From Novosphingobium lindaniclasticum LE124 (GTDB taxonomy: Bacteria > Pseudomonadota > Alphaproteobacteria > Sphingomonadales > Sphingomonadaceae), in NCBI RefSeq assembly GCF_000445125.1, contig NZ_ATHL01000018.1:1-55407 (forward strand): a DNA stretch of 55,407 bases, written 5' to 3'. The notes under the pieces were generated by a model. The model was not told the DNA's origin and did not search any database. It worked only from the letters and a program-made list of their open reading frames with translations. Position 1 is the first letter of the stretch; each line of letters starts with the position of its first letter. Below are positions 8,307 through 17,448 of the stretch, in pieces. A program made the translations under genes and the position numbers.

Positions 8307-8335
8307 CGTCGTCCCGGACTTGATCCGGGACGACG
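8307..8335. repeat. Family-A palindromic repeat
   Basis: A perfect 12-bp inverted repeat, CGTCGTCCCGGA (8307-8318) and TCCGGGACGACG (8324-8335), with loop CTTGA. It lies between the convergent 3' ends of spt and the FMN reductase gene, where it could act as a bidirectional transcript end or 3' stabiliser. Confidence 0.85.
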
Positions 8336-8342
8336 CGATTCC

Positions 8343-8891
8343 TCAATCTTGGTGACGGTCCACCAGCGCGAAGAACGCCTCAAGCCAACCGCCGACGAAC
8401 CCTGCCGACTGCTCGCCGATGGTGCCTTCCGGCGTGATCAGCCCATCCTTCCATTGGATGAAGGCTTCTGGCGCGCCGAGAGTCGGCATGTCGAGATAGG
8501 CGAGCACGTTGCGCAAATGCTGCTGCGCCAAGGCCGTGCCGACCGCGCCGATCGAGACGCCGATCACGCCTGCCGGCTTGCCCGCCCAAGCGCTGTCCCC
8601 GTAAGGACGCGAGGCGTGGTCGATGGCGTTCTTGAGTACGCCCGGGATCGAGCGGTTGTATTCGGGCGTCACGAAGATCACGCCGTCGCTGCTGCGGACC
8701 AGTTCTTTCAGATCCTTCACCGACTGCGCCTGGTCGGCGTCGTCGTCCTGATCGTAGAGCGGCAGTTCACCGATGTCGGCGAAGACGAAATCGTGGCCGG
8801 CAGCGGCGGGCAGGCGAGTAAGGGCTTGTGCGAACTGGCGATTGTACGATTCGGCGCGAAGGCTTCCGACGACGACGACGATCTTCGACAT
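8343..8891 (-). CDS. NADPH-dependent FMN reductase family protein
   Basis: A 182-residue flavodoxin-fold protein of the NADPH-dependent FMN reductase/chromate reductase/azoreductase group. The phosphate-binding loop is GSLRAESYNR, and the flavin-contacting segment is TPEYNRSIPGVLKNAIDHAS, followed by GKPAGVIGVSIGAVG. Such enzymes reduce quinones, azo dyes or flavin with NADPH; the substrate is not predictable. AAAAGGAG lies just upstream of ATG 8891 on the minus strand. It appears monocistronic. Confidence 0.88.
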   Translation of the reverse strand: MSKIVVVVGSLRAESYNRQFAQALTRLPAAAGHDFVFADIGELPLYDQDDDADQAQSVKDLKELVRSSDGVIFVTPEYNRSIPGVLKNAIDHASRPYGDSAWAGKPAGVIGVSIGAVGTALAQQHLRNVLAYLDMPTLGAPEAFIQWKDGLITPEGTIGEQSAGFVGGWLEAFFALVDRHQD

Positions 8892-9016
8892 GACGACTCC
8901 TTTTGGCGGGTTGAGGCCGACGACAGGTATCGGGGCAAACGGTGTCAGTGGGAAGTCCGGGAAAGCGGCAAGGTTGCGAAGGCGCGGCGACCCACCAGGA
9001 CTACCGGATCAGCTCC

Positions 9017-9104
9017 GTCATCCTGAACCTGGTTCAGAATCGATTTCTGACCATCGGCGGCGGGTCGCTCGGCAAGATGGCTCGCGAACCAAGTTCAGGA
9101 TGAC
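9017..9104. repeat. Paired family-B palindromic repeats
   Basis: A 19-bp inverted repeat with one mismatch: left arm 9017-9035 begins GTCATCCTGAAC, right arm 9086-9104 ends GTTCAGGATGAC; 50 bases lie between. The same core occurs at 23034, 37059 and 39404. It fills most of the spacer between the FMN reductase gene and the small lipoprotein gene. Confidence 0.8.
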
Positions 9105-9162
9105 ATGGTTCTGTCGATCCGGCGCATTGTCCCGGCTGTTGGAGGTGCGCTATGCAGCTTGC

Positions 9163-9360
9163 ATGAGAGCGCTCTGCCTCCTGATCGCGACCCTCTCCCT
9201 GGCAGCTTGCGGACAGGCCGATACGCCGCCGGGCCCAAGCGACGTCACCATCGGCGAAGCGCAGGCTTTGAGCGAGGCAGCGGAAATGTTCGATGCCCGG
9301 CCCGAGCCTACCGCCTCCGCTGCCGCGCCCGTCGATCGAGCCCCGGCGCAGGCGGAATGA
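9163..9360 (+). CDS. Small putative lipoprotein
   Basis: A 65-residue product with an N-terminal lipoprotein signal (MRALCLLIATLSLAAC, Cys16) and a short mature part rich in Ala, Pro and Glu without recognisable domains. No function can be assigned. The ribosome-binding GGAGG at 9141-9145 is 17 bases from this ATG but ideally placed for an upstream ATG at 9152 that opens a four-codon frame (MQLA) whose TGA overlaps this start as ATGA, so the gene may depend on re-initiation. It converges with arfB. Confidence 0.65.
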   Translation: MRALCLLIATLSLAACGQADTPPGPSDVTIGEAQALSEAAEMFDARPEPTASAAAPVDRAPAQAE

Positions 9361-9363
9361 GCT

Positions 9364-9780
9364 TCAGTCGAAGCTGACCTTGCCGCGCCCGGCCTTTACC
9401 GAGCCACGCAGTTTCTTGCCCTTCAGCCGCTGTTCCTTGCCCACTCGGTTGAGCCGGCTCTTGGCGCGCTTTTCCGGCAGCTTGAACGCCTCTCGCAGCA
9501 TTTCCGCGAGACGTTCGCGCGCGTCCGACCGGTTGGCCTCCTGGGTGCGGAAGCGGCGGGCAGTGAACATCAGTTCGCCCGCTGCCGTCATGCGACTGCC
9601 CGCCAGTTCCTTCAGCCGCGCGAAGACCGGCGGGCTGAGGCGCAGGGCATAGACGTTGATCCGCAGCTGGACCGCCGTCGCCACTTTGTTGACGTTCTGG
9701 CCGCCCGGCCCGGCGGAAGCGATGAAGCTCTCGCTCGCCAGGGCCTGGGCGCGGTCTATCGTGGCCTCAACCTCGCTCAT
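9364..9780 (-). CDS. arfB: Alternative ribosome-rescue factor / peptidyl-tRNA hydrolase ArfB
   Basis: A 138-residue protein with the release-factor GGQ motif in SAGPGGQNVNKVATAVQLR (GGQ at 26-28) and a basic C-terminal tail (KRAKSRLNRVGKEQRLKGKK) that in ArfB (YaeJ) lies in the empty mRNA channel of stalled ribosomes. It should hydrolyse peptidyl-tRNA on non-stop ribosomes without needing a stop codon. Its start overlaps the stop of the pseudouridine synthase gene by four bases, so the two are co-translated. Confidence 0.93.
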   Translation of the reverse strand: MSEVEATIDRAQALASESFIASAGPGGQNVNKVATAVQLRINVYALRLSPPVFARLKELAGSRMTAAGELMFTARRFRTQEANRSDARERLAEMLREAFKLPEKRAKSRLNRVGKEQRLKGKKLRGSVKAGRGKVSFD

Positions 9781-10430
9781 TCATCGCTGAAGCCGAGCGC
9801 GGCGAAATCGCGCGGCAGCGGCGCAGCCGCCACGATCGGTTCCTTGTCGCCGCGCGGCACGGTCAGGCCCGCAGCGTGGAGCATGGTGCGCGGGGCACCC
9901 TTGCTGGAGCCGTAGACCGGATCGCCCAGCAGCGGCAGGCCGAGACCGGAAGCGGCATGGACGCGGATCTGGTGCGTGCGGCCCGTCTCGGGGCGGAATT
10001 CGACCAGGGTGAGCCCGTTCTTTTCGTCCAGCTTGCGCCAGTGGGTGACGGCGGGCTTGCCCTTCTTCGCCGGGATCATGCGCCAGCCGTCCTTGGCCGT
10101 GCTGACCTTGGAAAGGTTGAGCGCGATCGTGCCTTCCTCTTCGGTCAGCGTACCGGCGACGATGCCGAGGTAACGCTTCTGGACCAGCTTCTCCTCGAAG
10201 GCGGCGGAAAAGCGCTTCAGCGCCTTGGGATTGCGGGCCAGCAGCAGGCAGCCCGAGGTATCGCGGTCCAGCCGGTGGACGGGCGCAGGCAGGCGCTGGA
10301 AGCCGAGCTTCAACTCGTCCAGCCGGTCTTCGAGGCTCGGCCCACCGGCGCGCGGCGTATCCAGCGGAAGGCCGCCAGGCTTGTCGATGACCAGCGCTTC
10401 GCCGTCCTCGAAGAGGATTTCCAGTTCCAT
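9777..10430 (-). CDS. RluA-family pseudouridine synthase
   Basis: A 217-residue RluA-type catalytic domain without an S4 domain. The catalytic motif is PVHRLDRDTSGCLLLAR (Asp55), followed by KRYLGIVAG, the GRTHQIRVHAASGLGLPLLG motif and DPVYG. The enzyme isomerises specific uridines in rRNA or tRNA; the short single-domain form resembles RluA/TruC-like members, but the target base cannot be read from sequence. It lies one base after the aminotransferase gene and overlaps arfB. Confidence 0.9.
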   Translation of the reverse strand: MELEILFEDGEALVIDKPGGLPLDTPRAGGPSLEDRLDELKLGFQRLPAPVHRLDRDTSGCLLLARNPKALKRFSAAFEEKLVQKRYLGIVAGTLTEEEGTIALNLSKVSTAKDGWRMIPAKKGKPAVTHWRKLDEKNGLTLVEFRPETGRTHQIRVHAASGLGLPLLGDPVYGSSKGAPRTMLHAAGLTVPRGDKEPIVAAAPLPRDFAALGFSDE

Positions 10431-10431
10431 G

Positions 10432-11601
10432 TTACGTCAATGCTTTCTCTATGCGCGCAAGCGCTTCTTCGAGCCGCGCGTCGTCGGCGGCGAAACTGAT
10501 GCGGAAACCGTCGCGTCCGCCGAAGGCCGAAGCGGGGACCAGCGCCACGCCGTGTTCCAGCAGGTGCAGGGCCAGCTTCCCGTCGTCCCTGCCGAAGCGA
10601 TCCATCAGCGGTGCGGCGTCGATCATGCAGTAGAATGCGCCGTCCGGCTTCGGCGTGGAGAGGCCGGGAATGGCGTTGATCGCGGCGACCACCCGGTCGC
10701 GCCTTTGGCGGAACCGCTCGCGCCACTCCTCCAGGAAGTCCTGCGGCCCTTCGAAAGCGGCAACGGCGGCGGCCTGGCTGATCGAGCAGGGATTGCCGGA
10801 GGAATGCGACTGCAGCTTTTCCATCGCCTTGATCAGCCATTGCGGCCCAGCGGCGACGCCGATGCGAAAGCCCGTCATCGCGTGGCTCTTGGACACACCG
10901 GAGACGGTCAGGATGCGGTCGGCTAGGTCCGGGCAGAGGTTCGCCAGAGTGGCATGGGCGCGGCCCGTATAGTTGAGCGGCGCGTAGATGTCGTCGGACA
11001 GCACCATGACGCGGGGATGGCGGCGCAGCACGTCGCCTATGCCGCGCAGCATGTCCTCTGGGTAGTAGGCGCCGGTCGGGTTGCCGGGGCTGTTGAGCAG
11101 AACCCAGAGCGTGCGCGGGCCGATCTGCGCTTCGAGATCGGCGGCCGTAAAGCGAAAATTGTCCTTCGCGGCGGTGAGCAGCGGCACGACCTTGCCGCCC
11201 GCGAAGCGCACGATCTCGGGATAGCTGACCCACCAGGGCGAAGGCACGATCACTTCATCGCCTTCGCCCAGCGTCGCCAGCATGGCGTGGAAGATCGCCT
11301 GCTTGCCGCCCGCGCTGACCGTCACTTGCGAGGACGGAACCGCGATGCCGAGGTCACGCGCAAAGTGCAGCGCTGCGGCCTCTTTGAGCTGCGAAGTTCC
11401 GCCGACCGCCGTATATTTCGTCTGCCCGGCATCGAGCGCCGCCTTCGCGGCTTCGATGACATGGGGCGGGGTCGCGAAGTCCGGCTCGCCAACCGAGAGC
11501 GAGATCACGTCGATGCCGGATTCGCGCAGTTCGATGGCGCGATCGGTCATGGCGGTCGTGCCCGAAGGAGCGATGCGCGAGAGGGCGGGGGAGACGTGCA
11601 T
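10432..11601 (-). CDS. Class I/II PLP-dependent aminotransferase (aspartate aminotransferase-like)
   Basis: A 389-residue fold-type I aminotransferase. Seen: SLSVGEPDFATPPHV, NSPGNPTGAYYPED (substrate loop), LSDDIYAPLNY (Asp and Tyr contacting PLP), the Schiff-base K238 in VSGVSKSHAMTGFRIG, and a late Arg in GFRISFAAD for the carboxylate. This fits the aspartate/prephenate aminotransferase 1-beta type common in alphaproteobacteria, but substrate choice is an inference. The ATG at 11601 overlaps the stop of the pabB-pabC gene by one base (TGATG), so the pair is coupled. Confidence 0.88.
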   Translation of the reverse strand: MHVSPALSRIAPSGTTAMTDRAIELRESGIDVISLSVGEPDFATPPHVIEAAKAALDAGQTKYTAVGGTSQLKEAAALHFARDLGIAVPSSQVTVSAGGKQAIFHAMLATLGEGDEVIVPSPWWVSYPEIVRFAGGKVVPLLTAAKDNFRFTAADLEAQIGPRTLWVLLNSPGNPTGAYYPEDMLRGIGDVLRRHPRVMVLSDDIYAPLNYTGRAHATLANLCPDLADRILTVSGVSKSHAMTGFRIGVAAGPQWLIKAMEKLQSHSSGNPCSISQAAAVAAFEGPQDFLEEWRERFRQRRDRVVAAINAIPGLSTPKPDGAFYCMIDAAPLMDRFGRDDGKLALHLLEHGVALVPASAFGGRDGFRISFAADDARLEEALARIEKALT

Positions 11602-13433
11602 CACGCCAGCAGCCGTGCCGGCATCAGCCCGCGCAAGGCGTTGCCGATGAGGAAACCGTCCGCGAGATCGTCCAGCGTCAGTTCCGCTTCCTCCGCGCGG
11701 CACTGCTCGATCAGCGAGCGACGCAGCACGCCGGGCAGGAGCCCCAGCGCGGCGGGTGGGGTCAGCAACCTGTCGCCACGTTCCACGAAGAGGCTGGTGA
11801 ACGTGCCTTCGGTGACGAGGCCGTCGTCGCGCAGGAACAGTGCTTCCTGCGCGCCTGCCGACTGCGCGGCGAGGAGGCCCGCCTCGTAGAAGCCGCGATC
11901 GCTGGTCTTGTGGCGCAGACGCCAGTCGCCGCTGTCCACCGGCAAACGCAGCACGCCCACGGTGACGGGGCCGGAAAACGCAGCGGGCAGCTCGGCGAGT
12001 TCCAGCGAATAGGCACCGCTGCGGGCGGCGACCAGTCGCAGCTTCGCGGGCGCCTCGGCATCGAAGCACAGGGCCTGGATGGCATTGCGCACGGCATGGC
12101 GATCGAAACTGAAGCCGAGCGCTTCGGCACTGGCGCGAATCCGCTCGAGATGGAGTTCGAGCAGCGGAATGCCCTTTTCGGGCGTGAAGCACATCGTCTC
12201 GATCAGGTCGAAACTGGCGGGCGAGGATGCCCCTGCCGACTCTCTCACGAAACCCCCTTTGACCAGGCATTCCCGCCATTCGGGAAGCGCTTGTGAATCG
12301 GCGACCACGGCCGAGCCGACGCCGAGGACGGCACGGCCCCCGCTCCGGTTGCTGCCGCTGCCGCTTTGGTCGACGCTCTCTGGCGAAAGACGCAGAGTGC
12401 GAATTGCCACATTGAAGGCGGCATCGCCAGTGGGATCGATCCGGCCGATCGAGCCGCAATAGGGCCCGCGAGCCTCAGCCTCCACTTCCGCGATCAGTTC
12501 CATGGCGCGGATCTTCGGCGCTCCGGTGATCGAGCCGCAGGGAAACAGCGCTCGCAGGATATCGACGGCGCTCTTGTTCGGAGCGAGTTCGGCGCGGACG
12601 GTGGAGACCATCTGGTGCACCGTGGGATAGCTCTCGATGGCGAAAGGATTCTCCGCCCGGACGCTGCCCGGTTCGGCCACCCGCGAGATGTCGTTGCGCA
12701 TGAGGTCGAGAATCATCAGGTTCTCGGCCCGATCCTTGACGGACGCGGAGAGGTCCGCGCGCAGCGCCGCATCCTCGCCCGCATCGCGCCCGCGCGGGCG
12801 GGTGCCTTTCATCGGGCGCACGGTGATCCGGCTACCCTCGAGAGTGAAGAACAATTCCGGCGAGAAGCTGAGCAGCCAGTGCGATCCGTCGCAGACCACG
12901 CCGCCATACCCCGCCGCCGCCGCCGGTCGGATCGCGGCATAGAGCGCCAGCGGATCACCATGCCAGGGTCCGGCGAGCGGGAAGGTCTGGTTCGCCTGGT
13001 AGATGTCCCCTGCCTCGATGGCTTGCTGGAGGCGGTTGAAGGCCTGTTCGTAGTCGCCGGTGGAGATCTGCGGCTCCAGCGGTCCGATGCCGACCGGGCC
13101 GGGCTGTGCATGACGCTCCAGCCATTCCGGCACTTCCGCGGCGGGAATCGTCTCGTAGCTGGAAAAGGCGCCGAACCAGACCAGCGGCCCCGTCGCGCCG
13201 GTGCGCTGCGGCAGGAGATGCGCGAGCCGCGATTCGAGCGCCAGCCCCGCCTCGTAGGCCATGTACCCGGCCAGATGCAGGCCCTCGGCTGCGAGTGCCT
13301 CGATGCGCGTTAGCGCCGCCGAGACCTCGTGCGGCTGGCGCGCGACGACGAGTTCCGCCGGTTCCCGGTAGATACGGGCATCTGCGGCGCCGTCGCGGCG
13401 GGCATCATCGAGGAAGACGAACGGTTCGGGCAT
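11601..13433 (-). CDS. pabB: Aminodeoxychorismate synthase component I fused to 4-amino-4-deoxychorismate lyase
   Basis: A 610-residue bifunctional protein for p-aminobenzoate in folate synthesis. The N-terminal two-thirds is a chorismate-binding domain: GDIYQANQTFPL, the catalytic Lys region RPMKGTRPRG, LMILDLMRNDISRV, and PCGSITGAPKIRAMELI. The last 210 or so residues are a fold-type IV PLP lyase (FDLIETMCF, LRHKTSDRGFYE with the likely Lys, GLVTEGTFTSLFVERGD, LPGVLRR). This PabB-PabC fusion is known from many proteobacteria. An insert of about 15-17 Ser/Gly-rich residues (around 12336-12386) breaks the usually tight strand-loop before GVGSAVVADS. The start at 13433 gives the expected N-terminus; the frame extends upstream without similarity. 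Confidence 0.9.
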   Translation of the reverse strand: MPEPFVFLDDARRDGAADARIYREPAELVVARQPHEVSAALTRIEALAAEGLHLAGYMAYEAGLALESRLAHLLPQRTGATGPLVWFGAFSSYETIPAAEVPEWLERHAQPGPVGIGPLEPQISTGDYEQAFNRLQQAIEAGDIYQANQTFPLAGPWHGDPLALYAAIRPAAAAGYGGVVCDGSHWLLSFSPELFFTLEGSRITVRPMKGTRPRGRDAGEDAALRADLSASVKDRAENLMILDLMRNDISRVAEPGSVRAENPFAIESYPTVHQMVSTVRAELAPNKSAVDILRALFPCGSITGAPKIRAMELIAEVEAEARGPYCGSIGRIDPTGDAAFNVAIRTLRLSPESVDQSGSGSNRSGGRAVLGVGSAVVADSQALPEWRECLVKGGFVRESAGASSPASFDLIETMCFTPEKGIPLLELHLERIRASAEALGFSFDRHAVRNAIQALCFDAEAPAKLRLVAARSGAYSLELAELPAAFSGPVTVGVLRLPVDSGDWRLRHKTSDRGFYEAGLLAAQSAGAQEALFLRDDGLVTEGTFTSLFVERGDRLLTPPAALGLLPGVLRRSLIEQCRAEEAELTLDDLADGFLIGNALRGLMPARLLA

Positions 13434-13536
13434 GGTGCGCACGCGCCTGTAGCGATGAACTTCGCCTCTGGCAAAATCCCTCTCGCCCTGGCGTGCCGGC
13501 CATTCTATCACGGTCTACGGGTGCAAGGAGCGGTTA

Positions 13537-15135
13537 ATGGAAGAGATTTTCCTGGGACTCGGTGCCAACGGCGAACGGCAGGTGCTTAGGCTGGAACGCG
13601 CCAACCGGCACGGGTTGATTGCGGGGGCCACCGGCACCGGCAAGACCGTCACGCTCCAGACCATAGCCGAGCAGTTTTCCGCAGCCGGTGTTCCGGTGTT
13701 CCTGGCCGACGTGAAGGGCGATCTTTCCGGCATCGCCATGCCCGGTAGCCCGCAGTTCAAGAATGCCGCCGTGCTGGAGGCGCGGGCCCGGGAAATCGGC
13801 GTGACCGATTACGCCTATTCCGACAATCCGGTGGTCTTCTGGGACATCTACGGCGAACAGGGCCACCCCGTCCGCACCACGATCTCGGAAATGGGGCCTC
13901 TGCTGCTGGCGCGGCTGATGGACCTCAACGACACGCAGGAAGGTGTGCTCAACGTCGTCTTCCGCTATGCCGACGAGCAGGGGCTGCTGCTGCTCGACCT
14001 GCCGGACCTGCAGGCCATGCTGGCCCATGCCGCCGAGAACGCCTCGGAGCTTTCCAGCCGATACGGCAACATCACCAAGGCCAGCGTCGGCACGATCCAG
14101 CGCCAGCTTCTGGCGCTCGACAGCCAGGGGGCGGCGCAGTTCTTCGGAGAGCCGGCGCTGGAGATCGCCGATTTCATCCGCAGCGACGACAAGGGGCGCG
14201 GCTATGTAAACGTGCTGGCTGCCGACAAGCTGATGCGCAGTCCGAAGCTCTACGCGACGTTCCTGCTCTGGCTGCTGTCCGAACTTTTCGAAGTGCTCCC
14301 GGAAGTAGGCGATCCCGACAAGCCCAAGCTGGTGTTCTTCTTCGACGAAGCGCACCTGCTGTTCGACGATGCCCCCAAGGCGCTGCAGGACAAAGTGGAG
14401 CAGGTCGTGCGCCTCGTCCGCTCGAAGGGCGTTGGCGTCTATTTCATCTCGCAGAACCCTATCGATATACCCGAGGACATCGCCGGCCAGCTCGGCAACC
14501 GCGTGCAGCATGCGCTGAGGGCTTTCACCCCGCGCGACCAGAAAGCGATCAGGGCGGCGGCGGATACGTTCCGCATCAACCCCGAGCTGAACGTCGCGGC
14601 AGCGATCACCGAGCTGAAGGTCGGCGAAGCGCTCGTTTCCACGCTTGATGGCGAAGGCGCGCCCACGGTGGTCCAGCGCACCCTGATCGCGCCGCCCCGA
14701 TCGCGGCTGGGGCCGGTCGAGCCCAAGGAACGGGCGATCATCCAGTCGATCAGCCCCTATGAAGGCAAGTACGAGACGCCCGTGAACCGCGAAAGCGCGG
14801 AGGAAGTGCTGGCCGCCAAAGCTGCCGATGCAGCGGCCACTGCGCGGGAAGTGGCGGAAAAGGGCGAGGCCGAAGTGGCCAAACAGGAACGCAAGAGCCC
14901 CAGCCTGTGGGACGGTCTCGGCGGCAAAGTCGCCAAGGCGGCAGCGGGCGCGGCGGCGGCGAGTGCCGGGTCGATCCTCGCGCAGTCGGTGCAGGGCAAG
15001 AAAAGCCGCGCCAATCCCAAGGCGTCCGCCGCCGGCGCGGCGGCGGGAACGGTGGGGGACGCCTTGGGCAAGGCGATCGGCTTTCCGGGCCTCGGCCGTT
15101 TCGCGCGCAATCTCATTGGCGGCCTGATGCGCTGA
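13537..15135 (+). CDS. HerA-like helicase/ATPase (DUF853, YjgR family)
   Basis: A 532-residue P-loop ATPase of the FtsK-HerA superfamily. Walker A is GATGTGKT (30-37), Walker [15 protein letters not shown], and a conserved Gln/Asn region reads [20 protein letters not shown]. The family (YjgR/DUF853) is widespread and has no settled role. The C-terminal 100 or so residues are Ala/Lys/Glu-rich, then Gly/Ala-rich, and end in [13 protein letters not shown], probably an amphipathic or membrane-seeking tail. The gene stands alone on the plus strand, divergent from pabB-pabC. Confidence 0.9.
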   Translation: MEEIFLGLGANGERQVLRLERANRHGLIAGATGTGKTVTLQTIAEQFSAAGVPVFLADVKGDLSGIAMPGSPQFKNAAVLEARAREIGVTDYAYSDNPVVFWDIYGEQGHPVRTTISEMGPLLLARLMDLNDTQEGVLNVVFRYADEQGLLLLDLPDLQAMLAHAAENASELSSRYGNITKASVGTIQRQLLALDSQGAAQFFGEPALEIADFIRSDDKGRGYVNVLAADKLMRSPKLYATFLLWLLSELFEVLPEVGDPDKPKLVFFFDEAHLLFDDAPKALQDKVEQVVRLVRSKGVGVYFISQNPIDIPEDIAGQLGNRVQHALRAFTPRDQKAIRAAADTFRINPELNVAAAITELKVGEALVSTLDGEGAPTVVQRTLIAPPRSRLGPVEPKERAIIQSISPYEGKYETPVNRESAEEVLAAKAADAAATAREVAEKGEAEVAKQERKSPSLWDGLGGKVAKAAAGAAAASAGSILAQSVQGKKSRANPKASAAGAAAGTVGDALGKAIGFPGLGRFARNLIGGLMR

Positions 15136-15184
15136 CCGGACGGGCGCTTAGCGCAGCGACTTGTCTGGGGACTGCGGCGCGCGG

Positions 15185-16660
15185 TCAGCCGAGCGGCAGT
15201 TCCAGCCTTGCCGCCAAGCCTTCGACCGCGCCTTGCGCCGAAACCCTGTTCGAGAGGATTAGCGCGCCGCCGTGCTGGTCGGCGATGGCGCGGGCCAGGG
15301 CAAGGCCGAGCCCTGCGCCGCCAGTGGCGCTGTTGCGCGACGGGTCGCCGCGTGTGAAAGGGTTCATCATGGAATCGATGGAGTCGTCCGGGATGCCTGG
15401 CCCGTCGTCCTCGATCAGGATCACCGCGCGCCCGCCCTCCCGCGAGAGCGAGACACGGGCACGCTCCCCATAGCGCAAGGCATTGCCGATGAGGTTGCGC
15501 AAGGCGCGGCGGATCCACGTCGGCCGAAGTTCCAGGGCCATCCGCTCGGTCCGGCCCACTTCCACCGGCTCGCCCATGTCCTCGTATTCCTCGATCACCG
15601 AAAACATCAGCGCGGACAGTTCGGTGTTTTCGAGCGGGTCGCTGGGGCGGCCGACGCGGGCCAGCGAAAGGATATCGTCCAAGGTATGGACGATATCCTC
15701 GATCGTCGCGGCCATGCGGCCGCGCTCGAGATCGTCGGTCACCGATTCGATCCGCACGCGCAAGGCGGCAAGCGGGGTCTTGAGATCGTGGCCGATGGCG
15801 CCGAGCATGACGTTCTTCTCGTCCAGCAAGGCGGCGATCCGCGATTCCATGGCGTTGTGGGCGACGATCAGCCGCTGCATGTCTTCCGGGCCGGACGCGG
15901 CGAGCTGGCCTTCCACGTCCTGGGTGGCGGCGAAGCGTTCGAGGCGTCTCGTCAGGGCGGCAAGCGGCCGGGTGATGCGGCGCAGGATCAGCGCGACGGC
16001 CGCCATGATGACGACGTAGATCAGGATCGTCTGGACCAGGATCGGCGTCAGCAGCACATTCTCGGGGCGTGGCGCCCGCACGCGCGAGATGATCCAGCTG
16101 CCTTCGTCCTCGGTGCGAACCCCCACGACGAGCAGGTTGGAGCGCAGCATGCGCTCGGTATCCTCGCGGGATAGACCGTAGTTCGCGGCGCGGTCGAGCG
16201 CATTGCGGCGAGCCACGCGGTCGCGGGCGACGTCCCGGTGCACCGCCACGATGTCGCGTACCTGGAATTCCTGGTCGGCCAGGATCTTGGCAAGCCCGGC
16301 TTCGGCTGCCCGGTCGCGCGTCTCGCCGGGCGCGATGGGCGCACGGGTGCTGTATTCCAGGTGATAACCCTTGGGCGAAGGACCGCCCAGAGGCACTCTG
16401 GGACCGCCGCGGTGGCGCGACAGGGCGCGCGGGCCGCGCGTCTCCATGATCAGACGGAAAGCCGCAGCATTGAGCATGCTGGCTTCATAGCCATCACGCT
16501 GGGCGCGATAGACGAAGAACGCGCCGAGACCCTGCACCAGCATGAGCGCCAGCGCCACTGCCAGCAGCATCTGCCCCATGAGGCTGTGCGGACGGGGCAT
16601 CTGCAGCCAGGACGCCCGGTGGCCCTGCGTCTTCGGAAAGGATGGCTTGAGCGAAGACAT
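15185..16660 (-). CDS. Sensor histidine kinase
   Basis: A 491-residue membrane kinase. Transmembrane segments are at about 31-52 and 205-227, enclosing a periplasmic sensor of about 150 residues without a domain I recognise. A HAMP linker follows (RRITRPLAALTRRLERFA), then the phospho-acceptor H291 in GAIGHDLKTPLAALRVR, N box NLIGNALRYG, G1 box EDDGPGIPDD and G2 box GAGLGLALARAIADQHGG. It should phosphorylate the regulator encoded 17 bases upstream. The start at 16660 was chosen because it follows the regulator's stop. The layout resembles EnvZ-type kinases, but the signal is unknown; the EF-hand gene at the head of the operon may be relevant. Confidence 0.9.
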   Translation of the reverse strand: MSSLKPSFPKTQGHRASWLQMPRPHSLMGQMLLAVALALMLVQGLGAFFVYRAQRDGYEASMLNAAAFRLIMETRGPRALSRHRGGPRVPLGGPSPKGYHLEYSTRAPIAPGETRDRAAEAGLAKILADQEFQVRDIVAVHRDVARDRVARRNALDRAANYGLSREDTERMLRSNLLVVGVRTEDEGSWIISRVRAPRPENVLLTPILVQTILIYVVIMAAVALILRRITRPLAALTRRLERFAATQDVEGQLAASGPEDMQRLIVAHNAMESRIAALLDEKNVMLGAIGHDLKTPLAALRVRIESVTDDLERGRMAATIEDIVHTLDDILSLARVGRPSDPLENTELSALMFSVIEEYEDMGEPVEVGRTERMALELRPTWIRRALRNLIGNALRYGERARVSLSREGGRAVILIEDDGPGIPDDSIDSMMNPFTRGDPSRNSATGGAGLGLALARAIADQHGGALILSNRVSAQGAVEGLAARLELPLG

Positions 16661-16677
16661 AGTACGGAAGGCCTTGC

Positions 16678-17412
16678 TCAATCCGGGTCGAGCGGCACGC
16701 GCCGTACGTCGGTGGCGAGCATGTAGCCCCCGCCCCAAACCGTCTGGATCAGCTGCGGATTGCGCGAATCGACTTCGATCTTCCGGCGCAGACGGCTGAC
16801 CTGGTTGTCCACGGCGCGGTCGAAGAGGTGCGCCTCGCGGCCCTGCACCATGTCCAGCAGGCGATCGCGGTTGAGCACCTGGCGCGGATGTTCAAGGAAG
16901 GCCATGAGCAGGCGAAACTCGACCGAGGAGATCGCGACCGTCGCTCCTTCTGCATCGGTAAGGCGCCGCTTCAGCGGATCGAGCAGCCAGCCCTCGAAAG
17001 AGAAAGCCTCGTTGTCGGGCGCCTGCATGGGGACGCGGGCAGCACGGCGCAGGACCGAGCGGATGCGGGCCACCAATTCACGCGGTTCGAAAGGCTTCAC
17101 CACGTAGTCGTCGGCGCCGATCTCCAGGCCGACGATGCGGTCGGTCGCCTCTCCGCGCGCGGTGAGGAAGATGACCGGGATGTCCTGCGCTTCGACGAGA
17201 TGGCGGCAGAGCGAAAGGCCGTCCTCGCCGGGCATCATGATGTCCAGCAGGACGAGGTCGGGCTTCTCGTCGCGCAACCGACTGCGCGCCTCGGCGGCGC
17301 TGACCGCCTGGCTCACGCCGAACCCCTGGCGCGACAGATAGTCGGCCAGGGGTTCGCGGAGTGCGGCTTCGTCGTCGACCAGCAGGATGCGGGCGGGCGA
17401 GATGTCGTTCAT
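16678..17412 (-). CDS. OmpR-family response regulator
   Basis: A 244-residue two-domain regulator. The receiver domain has ILLVDDEAALREPL, the phospho-acceptor D57 in LVLLDIMMPGEDG, and the conserved Lys in DDYVVKPFEPREL. The C-terminal winged helix shows SSVEFRLLMAFLEHPRQVLN and the recognition region FDRAVDNQVSRLRRKIE, ending in VWGGGYML. It is the partner of the downstream kinase. It follows the EF-hand gene by 36 bases on the same strand, so a three-gene operon is likely. Target genes cannot be read from the sequence. Confidence 0.93.
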   Translation of the reverse strand: MNDISPARILLVDDEAALREPLADYLSRQGFGVSQAVSAAEARSRLRDEKPDLVLLDIMMPGEDGLSLCRHLVEAQDIPVIFLTARGEATDRIVGLEIGADDYVVKPFEPRELVARIRSVLRRAARVPMQAPDNEAFSFEGWLLDPLKRRLTDAEGATVAISSVEFRLLMAFLEHPRQVLNRDRLLDMVQGREAHLFDRAVDNQVSRLRRKIEVDSRNPQLIQTVWGGGYMLATDVRRVPLDPD

Positions 17413-17448
17413 TCCAGTCCTTTTCCGTCCGCCACCGGAGCGCGGTCG

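Noticed and set aside
10432..12459. 675-codon frame covering the aminotransferase and part of pabB-pabC
   Set aside because: Only the part from ATG 11601 matches the aminotransferase family; the upstream portion is pabB-pabC read out of frame.
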